Shown here in pieces: positions 38,801 to 50,800 of a DNA stretch of 64,000 nt (position 1 is its first letter; each line of letters begins with the position of its first letter). Origin of the DNA: Trichostrongylus colubriformis. Taxonomy: Eukaryota > Nematoda > Chromadorea > Rhabditida > Trichostrongylidae. Position numbers and translations under genes: made by a program. Location: positions 43,359,551-43,423,550 of the forward strand of contig OZ022260.1 of assembly GCA_963978905.1 (NCBI GenBank), written 5' to 3'. The notes below the pieces were generated by a model. It was not told the DNA's origin. It ran no database searches and worked only from the letters and a program-made list of their open reading frames with translations.

Positions 38801-41800
38801 GCATTTTCATGACTCGTCGAGACTCTTCGGGGTCTCTGGAAATGTTGAGTGACGCGGCGATAGATGATCTGAGTTCACAAATATCTGAAATGTTAGATTG
38901 TGGTTGTGGTGGATTTCAGAAACACATAGATATCTGCGATTTTTCATACCGGTGTTGGTCTGTTGAGGTGATGTTGATGTGGGTGGGCAAGATTATTGGT
39001 TAATCAGAACAATCTAGAGCATACCACTACCTTTACGGCGTGAAGTGGGTTGAGATGAAGAGCGAAGAAGTGTTGGTCGCCACATGGGCAAATCGTCTTC
39101 AGAATCATATTTCGGTTACCATTTGCGACTACAAGACCGCAATTTGTAATTTGGTGAGTCTACTCAACCGGATAGGATTAAAAAAGAATGAAGTTCGGCA
39201 TTGACCAATCAATTTCGGGATGCACCTCGCACAGCTCGCAGAGTAGTTCCATTTCAAGTCGTGGTGGCAGATAAAAGCGATTTCGCCTGTAAAGTGACTT
39301 GCAGGAGCCAGTCGATGTACCAGTCACTGCTTCTATCTTCCCAGACGAATCCGGGGCAAATTCACTGCTTTATGGCCTGTGAATTGAAGTGGATTGGCCT
39401 CCGATTCAAAAAGAGCCGAACGCCTTTGATAAACACCAGGAAATTCCAGAAAAAAAATCGGAGAGTGTAAAAAGGACGAAAGTTGACGATAGTGGTGCTA
39501 ACATGACTGCCACAGCTCTAGATGTTAGCCCACTCCCTCCCTTGATATGTAGTACACATGGTCAAGCACAAGTGGCACTGATAATAATGAGCTCTCCACC
39601 TATTCATCATTCAAATTTAGGAGGTTCAGTAAATACTACAAATCGACCTATTATACACAACCAAATTTCCAGGTATTCGAGTACAGGTATCCCGAAAAAA
39701 TGTGGGCTGAGCCAGCACATTTCTCTTCGCTTTTAAGCAATCGTCAAGATGCTGTGTTCATTCTCCTACCCAGGGCAAGAGCCAATGGGAACAATTACCA
39801 GCATATCGCTAAACTTCTCATTCAGGTATCATTTGGTTTCCTGTAAAATCAGATTTTCATAGAATCTCGTTGTTTCCAGTATGATTCGCAAGGTAAGCTA
39901 AAATTGGCCGAGCCGTCATACCTATCAGTGGGCAATTTTGATGTGGTAGCTTTAAAGCGCTACGATGGAACGACGGACACCATGTGGGTCGTGTCTCCCA
40001 CGATTAGTTAGTTTTCAACGGTTACCTCCTTTATGTTTACATTTACAGCTATTTCACTGCACAAGCCCCTTCACCTGGTAATCGGCACCTATACTCTACA
40101 AAAGCAACTCCGGTGAGTAATATGAGGTTAGCTCAACCTTTACACAGTCTTCTGCGTAGATGTTCACGCCTTCCAGCTTTATTCGCGAACCCTTTCGTGT
40201 CAGCTCTTTCGCGATGCTGTGGACTTAATTTCCAACTTATCAGTGGCATCGTATGGACATATTAAACAGTTAGCTGATTGGCGGACACAACTTTTCGTGG
40301 AGTTGCTAGGGTAGACGTCAGCTCGCCCCTTCGAATACTTCTATGCGAACAATGGAGTCACCTGTAGTTTCATGCCTGCGTTGAGAATGTCCGGAAAAAG
40401 GTTTGAGATTCTGGCCGCGTCAAAGCATTCGCTGAAAGTGCAACCGATACTCTTGGTAGTCTCCCTGTTGAGCAGTTGCAGTCGAATCGCCTAATATGGT
40501 CGACCGTATCCCGAATCTTTGACCACTTTAACTTTCAGTTCCCTGCTGTTGCCCTACTAGGCACCTCGACTTCCACATTCCACAATCGGTCAAAATTATC
40601 CTCAACAGTATCTATAGATTTCTGGTGTAGCTGCCGGATAGGGTATTGTCAGACACCGGAACTGACTGGGCAGCACATTTGGTAGTGTTACAGTGACAAT
40701 AAATCCAATAATTTCAGACAGCTGATGAAGTCTGGGCATGTGTCAGCTGTCACCATAAAAACTGCACTTATCAGAGTAACTCCATTTCTCCTAATTTCAA
40801 GTATCTTCTCACTCATTGCAAAGTAAGCCTTTTCACATTTCACCAATTAGTTTATTGCTTCGATGAATTCAAATTCTTTACTTTTCGTCACTTATTCGAT
40901 TGAGTTGTTTCCTGTTCAAAATTCGAGACCAGTATGCCATTCGCTCACGATTCCACACTGCGCAGCACTAGGATTATCTCCAGAAAATTGCCTACAGTCA
41001 GTGAACTTTCAATCGGAATCATGTAATCAACTGAAACATGGTGAACCTGCGATCACTGGACATATAATAATGTAAATTGATGCAACAATCGTACCGAATA
41101 TAATTCGCTAACTACATGTCTGTGTGTCTGTTTGTTGTGTCAATCTGTTGCTTACGAATTCATATATCATGACGCAGCAGAGCTGGGACATTGATTTTGG
41201 TAGGTAATGAAAGGGTGAGACGGGACACCAGCGGTGGGTGACCTGTATTGATAGCAGCTTAGAGCGCCTGAGAGGGAGCGTCAGAAGACGAATGTCACCT
41301 TTGCGGGGGAAAGTGGAGTGTTCAAAGTGGAGTCGTAAGTGTTATAGGGGGTGGTACGGGAACCGATGATGACAATCCAATGGTGACTTAAAGAAACGGA
41401 TAAGGACTGGTAAGGGCCATAAGAGCCATCACCGAGAGGATAGGATGCAATCTGATAGAAAGTTGACTACTATAATACGACCACTATAGCTAGAATGACT
41501 GATGCTCTGTGCCACTAGACGAGCATATCTCATTTATGCGCTGATATCTATTCAGTTTTTTTTGGATGATGGCGTCAGTCTTTTAATTACTGCGATCTAA
41601 ATGAATGATCAAGAGACAATCCGGATAGTGGCAACTGCAAAGCGGGTGAAAAATTTTCCAGTGCGGTTGCAGGAAAAATAAAGCGTATAGACCGTTAGCG
41701 CGTAAAAATAAAATAAAACAGTAGTGCATGTTTTTTTTTGCGATTCTACGGTGTCGTGGCTCCGCGGGTGGATAAACTGCAGTGGGAATCAAAACTATTG

Positions 41801-44800
41801 ATCGCTGACAGCCCCAGTAGGGGCCACCGAAGCCTAAATATTGAAGACACCCGAAGGGATAAATTCGACAGATTGAGGACTGTGAAAATAGGGCTGCTCA
41901 GCAGTGTAGCAGTAGAGAAAGAACGAGATGAAAAGGTCAAAAAAAATCAAAAAATAGGGACCCGAAAACCTTTTCTCTCTCTCGCACCTTCGCGTCGCTA
42001 GTTGGGGGTAGATTGCAGAGGGGCTAGAGGCTAAATCAGTGATCGTTCCCGCCCTCGCCATCAACTCGCCTGAGTGATGAACTGCGGAACGAGATGCTTC
42101 AAGAAAAAGTACCAAGACCACCAATTTAGGGCTATGCTATAGTTGTGATGGCACTTGCTACCTATACAGGGGAAGCCAAAAAAAGTAAATTCGCTCACGG
42201 CTAACTTCCCAAGTATATAAAACATAGGGAAACCAAGTAGATAAAAGTATTGGGGTAAAATATTCCGCCTTAAAGACACCAGGAGGGGGTAATTTTGGCT
42301 TACTGTAGAAGAGACGTAGTGTGGACGAGTTTGAGTGGCCGCCATTGCACAAACTCGCCAATTGACGCCTTGGCATGGTGCCAAAAGAAGATGGTTCTAT
42401 TATAGATTTGTTCTTTTCTTTTAGTTTTTACTTTCTTCTTTCTTATTGTTTCTAGATGTACTTACAGGTCAAGTAGTCGGGGGGGGGGGGGGGGGGGGGA
42501 GACGCAAAATTTTCACCCACGTCAAAGCTTCTTTCCCTTCCTAGGGTTAGGCTAAAGCAGATGAGACCTATGCTTTGACAGATGCTTTTTAATGTGGGAG
42601 GAGGGGATATCAATTTTAGTCTAAGCCTAATAAGAGGAAGGAGCTTCGACGTCGACGCAAAGTTGCGTCTTCCCCCCCCCCCCCCCCCCGACTTTATTTG
42701 ACCCTTCTGAGATTCTCAGGTATAGAAATGCACAATTAAGAAGATCCATAAGTAAATAAGTAAAATATGTCACTAGAAAACAGTCTAAAGAGGAAATAAT
42801 TCAATAATAAGGTTACATCAGGCCCAAGACAAGCTTTAAAATGAGCGAAGCGTGGCTCGGCCATAGAAGCTTGCAGTTCGGACGAAAGTGCGCCCTGGGG
42901 GCAAATAGCGCCTTATGGCGCGTTTTTCAACGCCGGTTTCGTTACACATTGTATCTACCGAACCCATATGTTTGTTTTCAGACGCATTGTTTTTGTAAAC
43001 GTTATTCCGCCCTTGCCCCCCTCCCGGTGCCTTTAAACCTTCATCCGGAGGGGTTTCAGTGGTATCGGCACGTTCTCATACTCGGAAACTAAGGGCGCTG
43101 GGAACCGCAAAAAAAATTCTCAAAAACATCACCCAGTTTGAATCCCCTTGTGTACTTGGAGTAAACGGACCTTAGCAAGGTTGTGAACGAGGGCGACGAA
43201 ATTTCGAATTTTGCCCAGTTGAGGTGATACATCTTGTTCTCGCGGAAAAAGCTCCCGTTCCTGCTCGTGCAGAAGGCTGTCACGGAGTATAATGATAGTG
43301 AGGTCTACTCTTGACTTCATAGATGAACATACCTCGTCAGAATCAGCTGAGTCGACTAAAGTAGGGTTGAAAGCGGAGGATTAAAACTACTTTTTTTGGC
43401 ACCCCCTGTGTAAACGCCTATCAATACAATCGTAACTATACGTGGTGTTCACGTCATGCAAGATGTCAGCCGAGTAGGGTGGTGCGTGAATGCGAAGGTT
43501 GTTAGAGGAGCAGTGCAGTTAGGGTAGAACGGACAACGTTGTGAGAGACTGAGTATATGGAAACTTTTGATATTCATTGCAATACTTCGAACACGTCGAA
43601 GGATACTCAGCCGTTCATCATACTATGCGCGCAATGTAGGAAACTGATTATGGGCTGCATCTCGGAGGGATACAATGCTGAACTTCTATCTACGGCTATT
43701 AAGTCGCACCAATGAATAAGCCATCTCGCATGAGTGTAAAGCCGATAAATTTCTACGCCGTCTTTGCTGAAAAATCCCTGAGTTACTTCTTCAGTGTATT
43801 TTACGTTAAGCCCGCTCTTCACCAGTGCCGTTGCCGCGCGAGGCACATCGCTAGCTAAAACTGGTGATTTAATAAATAATGAGTGAAAAAATGAAGGATA
43901 GGAATTTTTCGTGGTTAATTACTTTCTTTCGAGATATGCAAGCGTTCTACTTCTATTTGGAGTCATGACGGCAGGTGAAGGAGATTTGGCTCATGCAGTT
44001 ACTTGTGGAAGCCAGCCGCTTCATGCTAGTGCCTTTCTCCTCCACCATACGAGTCTGGTATCCATTCCCCTATCCCGTAGGGATTGAGGGCTTGGCTAGC
44101 TCATATTTGATCTTCGCACCATGCAAGTGAGGGTGCACATCACATGTCACCACACCACATCTACCACAATAAGTAGAGCCATAGTAATACGATAACATTC
44201 TAATAGCATAGTAACACAATAAAAACATATTGACTTACAATCAAGGCTGATTCGAACTTATTTTCATAGTGGCAAGTTTGATGAGAATCGAACTTTACGT
44301 TTGATCTAATTGGTTTTTGGCTTTTTCCGAAAGAAAATCTTGGCCACCAGAAAGCATGCGAAAAGCATTTGCTATTTTCTGGAATCATCCAGCAAAAACA
44401 AAAAGAGGGAAGTGTTCGGCTTTCAGCTCGATGTACCGACCTTATTTGTTCTTTCCCCAAACCTGGCCGATAAGTACATAGGTTTTGTCCGGATCGTAGT
44501 CGGTTGCAAACCTCTAAAAATCCAGCACATCAAAAGGTAATCTCATGTTCCAGGGCCCAGCACATCATCACTACTACCTTAGCGACTTCAAAAACGGTAA
44601 AATTGAAAAAAGTAGGTGCCAAAATTTACTTTGAATTTTCCCGTCTGTGAAAAAATCACAATTCAGTGGTAAGAATACTCCGTGATGAAGACTATGAAGC
44701 CACACTTGCCGCCACATTGCTGCCAACAAAGTTCACCGAGACAGTTCCTCTGAAGGACGATTTTGGTAGGTGCTCACATCCCTACTGTGCTACTCAAATA

Positions 44801-47800
44801 ATCCAATAGCAAACAAGTTTTAAACGAGTTAAGGTAAAATCTTTCCATATTCTGGACTAGGGGTTGAAGGTTGTCTAGTGCGCGTTTCTAGTGCGCGTTT
44901 CAAGACGTCCACTGCCTTTGTCTGAGATGATGCCATACTTTCTGAGCTGTGAACCACTTCATTGAGTTGCTTCTCAATTTCTCCGATCTTATGTACTTAC
45001 CAGTTGGGCTGGCGCACACTACTGCGCGCATCAAACAGGGGAGCACGCAAAATGAGCTTGATCGATATCGATTGTTGTGTATCATCATTCAAACGTCATT
45101 CAAACGGTTTGCTAAAAGAGAACCATGCAGAAAACGGAGAAGGGAGACAAAATCCCTTGAGTTCCATCCTACCTCCATATCAATCGATATCGATCAAGCA
45201 CATTTTGCGTGCTCCCCTGTTTGATGCGCGCAGTAGTGTGCGCCAGCCCAACTGGTTTCCTACATATTGGTGGTAGATCCATATGCAGTTCTGGACGCTT
45301 ATCGTTTTTGTAAACATGCACCACTTTTTGGAATTTCACATAGTCTAGCGGTCGTTATCCAGTACTGTTGCTGGCCGCATGAGAGAATGAATCGCATGCT
45401 TTGCTATCACAAATCTAGTCGTGTCTTCATCATCCACGTAATCGCAGTATCAAAAGGCATGAACTATTATTCGGAAGGCTGGGCAATTTAGCGGTCGCAC
45501 ATCGGCAGTAGATGTCAGAATATAAACAGAATATGTTCACCCGATGGTGCTGAGCATCAGACACATTTACTATAGCAGTCGTATAGTAGTAGTAAGCGGT
45601 GTATCAAATTTTATCCCTCTTCCATTTCCTAATGGCTCTTATGAGCCCCAGTAAGCCGTTATCAGTTTCGAAAAGTCACCATTAAGGTCCCCATACCCTG
45701 TAACACCTGTGAGTGTGAACATTCCATAGTTAGCCAGAAGAGCGGAACGGATCTTACGGCATTGGTCTTTTGACGCTCCTTATCGAATCTTATCAAGCGT
45801 TATCAGTTTGGATCACCCACCACTAATGTGCCCGTCCCACCCCTCGAAACATTTGTGAGTGTCGGCACTCTAGGATCGACCCGAAAGGCGAAACGGACTC
45901 AACAACATTTGCCTTGTGAGGCTCCTTATCGAATCTTATCAACCGCTATCAATTCGGATCACCCATCATTGATGTGCCCGTCCCACCTCTCGAAACACCT
46001 ATGAGTTTCGACAGTCTAGGATCGACCCGGAAGGCTAAACGGATTTGGTGACATTAGCCTTTCGAGGCTCCTTATCGAATCTTATCATCCGCTATCAATT
46101 CGGATCACCCATCATTGATGTGCCCGTCCCACCCCTCGAAACACCTGTGAGTGTCAGCACTCTAAGATCAACCCAAAAGGTGAGACGGACTCAACGACAT
46201 TTGCCTTGTGAGGCTCCTTATCGAATCTTATCAACCGCTATCAGTTCGGATCACCCATCATTGATGTGCCCGTCCCACCCTTCGAAACACCTGTGAGTGT
46301 CGGCACTCTAAGATCAATCCGAAAGGTGAGACGGACTCAACGACATTTGCCTTGTGACGCTCCTTATCGAGTCTTATCAACCGCTATCAATTCGAATCAC
46401 CCATTATTGATGTGCCCATCCCACCCCTCAAAACACCTGAGAGTGTCGGCACTCTAGGATCAACCCGAAAAGTGAGACGGATTCAACGACATTTGCCTTG
46501 TGACGCTCCTTATCGAGTCTTATCAACCGCTATCAATTCGGATCACCCATCATTGATGTGCCCGTCCCACCTCTCAAAACACCTGTGAGTCTCGGCACTC
46601 AGGGATTGACACGAAAGGTGAAACGAATTTGGCAACATACGACTTTCAAGGCTCCTTATCAGCCCTTATCAGCTGCTATCACTTTTGGTCCATCACCGTT
46701 CTGGTCCCCTCACCACCCCCTATATCACTTGTAAATTTCAGGGTCCCAGCTTTGTTGCGACGCGAGATATGAATTTCCGGTCAAACAGACACACACACAC
46801 ACACATACACACACAGACACACCAACAGACACACTTAGCCGATTATATAAAGTAGGATATTTTTATTTCTTATAGTCGAGCAAGTGACTATTCCCACAGC
46901 CTTTAAATCCTTTATTTCTATACCGTTGGAGGTAATCCTGGCAGAGTCGAGATAGTCTGTAGTGTAACAGTAGAGGAAGAGCAGATTGAAACGGTCAGAC
47001 ACCTGAAAAAAAGAATCCGGAAACCCTCTTCTAACCTTCTCCCTCTTCTCCTCTGCTTCACCAGCCGAAGTGGTTGGTAGAGGGGCCAGGACAGCCGGTC
47101 GCCAACATTGCATCGCCCTCGCAGCGACTCCCTCTGCTTATGCGAGGCAGCGTGACTGGCAGCGCTGTGGATCACGATAAGGACCCAAAGGGCCCATTTT
47201 CAAAGTGATTTTCGCCATAAACCACCCCCGTATTGAAAAGTTAGCTCACAGAGAATAGGTGTTCCCAGATCTCACTCCCTCCTTACTTCTAGCGGCGCCC
47301 TTGTAGCAGAAAAATTTACCACCAGCTAAAAAGGTAATGTCTTCAGGGGGCATATACCACAGACTGTAGCTTTTAATAGATTCTGGTTTCCTCGCTTTAT
47401 TACAGCTCTCACCTTGCACCGAGTTGCTAGTGGCCTACGCCTAGCCCAGAAGTATAGCCTCCTTATCCAACTTCCCCGGCTGTGTGGCATTGGCAGAATA
47501 CGCGTGATTGCGTGTAGTGAGTGACGCGATGGGTGCGAGCTGAGAGCACCGTATCAGTTCATCTTGAAACGTTAGCCTAAAGCGAGCATGGGGCAGGAAA
47601 CTGCCATCGCTTAGGGACCAACCGTAGCAGCGCCGCCCTCTTTTGCACACATCGCGTCGCACGTCGCGACGCGAACTTTCTGAGCTAGCGGCACCATACT
47701 TCATAAGTTCTTTGTGCAACTTGCAGATGTTTACTCAAGTTTAGTTTACGCATCACAAAAATATAAAAAATATAAAAAGAATTACAAATTTAGAAATACA

Positions 47801-50800
47801 CTATTAGCAAATAATTTGACATGTACCGCCTATTTTGCATACAGAAACCACCAGTAACTCGAGTTGAAATATGGCACGCAAACAGGTCGTTCTCCTATCA
47901 CGGCGCGTGAATGAGCTCAATACAATATTTTGGCCCCATGCACAGAAAGCGACATGTCAGTAGTTAAAGGAAAACTCAAACTGTTGTCCTTACATGAATG
48001 CACAGGAAGCCACGAATCTGTTCATTCCTAGTTTATTTACAGAGGCTCGTGTACAAATTATTATACCTTCTGATCAACCACACAGATCCACCTCGCGCTC
48101 GCTGCCAGTCTTACTACATCTGTACGGTATTATCAGACTTCCACTTCGCACAGTTCGCTCATTTTAAAACGGATCTTCAGCTATGCCGGACCTAACACGC
48201 AAATGGTGAAGGATGAATTTACGATCGACATCGCGGAGTATCTAGTGTCATCTCGGCATTATGCTGCCGTTAAGGTTTGATCACATGTTATTCGGTAAAA
48301 GATTTCACAAGATTAGCGCTCTAGTAAATCTTATACAGCCCCCTGGTAAGCCTTATACATTTCTTAAACACAGACAATAGCCTGTGGGTCCAAAGGCCAC
48401 TTATTCAACACACTAGAGCACATTCCACGTCCGCTGAGAGGTAGACATCCCAAGACGTGATTGGTGGAACAGCTTGGGGGTGTTCTAAGCAGCCCTCTTT
48501 GCACGGATTAGGGTTGTATCCTAAGTGTAGATACCGCTATCGTATCAGTGGCCAGCCCCTCGGTGTACCACTTGTTCCGACCCCTCAAGGCTTTCCTAGC
48601 AAAAAATAATTCGTCAACTATGACCACCTTGGACAAGGGGTCGATAACTTCTTTGACTCCCAATCTTCCCAGTCCTGGGAGAAGGGAATCGCTGACCTCC
48701 TCTCAACCCTATCAAAACTTTTCGATCAACCTGAGACATATCTAAAAAATAGACTACAGCCAGTGGGTCTCAAAGTAGCCAGACGGCCAAAACCACTTAT
48801 TCAACACACTGGAGCACATTCCACGTCCGCTGAGAGGTAGACATCCTAGGTTGTGAACAGCTTGGGGGTGTTCTACTCAGCCCTTTTTGCACGGATTATG
48901 GGTTTGGCCCAAATACCGATACCGCTCTCGTATCAGTAGCCATCCAGATGGCGCGCTCCTCCCCGCCAGTGTAGAATCTGCCTTCAGTGCTACAACGTGA
49001 GAGAGCTATGTGGTTCCAGATTGATGGCCGTGGTTCGGGAGGACGCGGATGGAAATACCGAAGTGCGGTCTATGGTGCCTTGGGCACTGTTGAGATACAG
49101 GATCAAATTGATGCTTTGAAGTGAGTTCTAACATCTCAGTGAACTAATTGAACTCTATAAAATCTTTTATGCATTATAAGTAGTGCAGCTTCCAGATGCT
49201 TGAGAAGAATGGATGATATCTTTCACAGCTTACTTTTTCGCTAAAACCCCTATGATTCGATTAAGGCGTAATATAATTTTGTGAAATGAGTGCGTCGAAG
49301 GAGTCAGTAAGAAATGATGATCGGCGATCGCCTGCTCACGTGGTCGATATGTACCTCTCGCCTTTCGCCTGATTGCCTAATCACCTGAATCGCGGATTCT
49401 ATAATGATAAGTCGACGTCAAACTTCGCAATTTTACGATTTTGAGATGCTGCGATGTCAAAGTGTTGCACGGGATCCTGCTACGTCTCAGCGTACGTAGT
49501 CGCGATACTGGAGTATCACAAATTCGAGAAGTATGACGTTGGCCCTGGTGAAATATATGTCCCTTGAACAGATCGTATAATATATGTATGTGGCAATCGA
49601 TTGTTTTATAAAGATTCGATATTTTTGCCGCCATTCGGAAAACGTCTTACTTCAGGGCAGTTTTGAAAAAGTACCCATATTTTGATGCATCGCGTGTCTC
49701 AGTCTTTGGCTGGTCATACGGTGGTTTCGCAGCAGTCAGAGCGGCCGAACTAGCACCGGAAAGCTTCTTCAAATGCACAGTATCCGTGGCACCGGTTGCA
49801 AACTTTTTATACTACGGTAAGTCAAAGCAACATAATGAAATGAGAGGTATAAAATGTCAAGCAGATGGTATAAAGAACTCGGTGCAAGATATTTGATCCA
49901 TGTTTGAAATCCAGAGATCAGCCAAACTCTGATTAACGCAGAAAAAAATGACGAGTGGTCCATTCATTCTGTGGCTTTAAAGGCAGTGTTTGGGGAAATT
50001 CGGCAGAAAAGTAAAAGAAGTAGTGAATGTGAAAGTCGAAATGCCTAGTAACAGGATAGTGAAGAAAAAACGGATGGAAATGGCCAAAAACCCGAGAAAT
50101 AGGACCCCTCCCCACCGTTGATCCTCCATGTGGAGCATTACCGTCAAGAGGCGTATGGTCCGGACGAGTGTTCCATTGGCGTGTTGCCATGTTGTAAACA
50201 CGAAGAGATGTCCGAGAATGAGTAAGCATTCCTTTTTGGAGTGCGCTTTAAGCCAAAACTGAGAAAGCGGGGCGATACCTTCTATCCACCCCAGCCAATC
50301 AATCGCCAGGGGGCGGACCGACCACGGTAAGGCGGCTCGAGCAGAAAAGGCCGCCTCTGCCACAGTTCGGGGGCGCGCCCTTCGTGGGGGATTTCGCCGC
50401 AAATAGGCTTTTCAAACCCGTAGTTTTCGAGTGAATGACTCCTCCTACATCACCCACATCACCCCTAACACTGTCTTTAAGGTTGATCATTTTGGTTATC
50501 GTATAAAATCTTCTCAGCGCTTCTCGTTGACTGAACGTGTATCACGCAGTGAGATGTTACTTGAGGAAATAAATCAGATATTCCGCAATAAAGATAGGAC
50601 GAGATGTGGAAGTACCAAACAGACGTGGTGGTAGAGGAGTAGGGCAACACCCATTCTTCGAATAGGTCACGGCAGAAAAAAAAGCTCCAGAAATTCAGAA
50701 AAGTATCACGGCCTCGAGGAAACGCAGCAAACTATTCAACAGTTACTTCGAGGAAAATTTTTGAGAGAGCCAATTGCAAAAAATGGATATATCCATTTTA

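Larger units (their letters stand above)
44999..46858 (+). mobile_element. R146-family element (copy d), longest
   Basis: Starts with a 76-bp hairpin and ends gattatataaagtaggat. It has the unique part with tagcggtcg motifs, then a long 146-bp tandem array (45781-46657), a CA-rich tract (46788-46830) and the tail. It lies in the intron between exons 15 and 16. Confidence 0.82.

Noticed and set aside
45781..46657. CRISPR-like array because of regular spacing.
   Set aside because: There are no short repeats separated by unique spacers. The whole 146-bp unit repeats and the genome is animal.
48122..48195. Extension of exon 16 through [11 protein letters not shown] to a stop, or use of the gtatta donor at 48127.
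   Set aside because: Only the gtacgg donor at 48122 restores LLHLYAGP in phase with exon 17.
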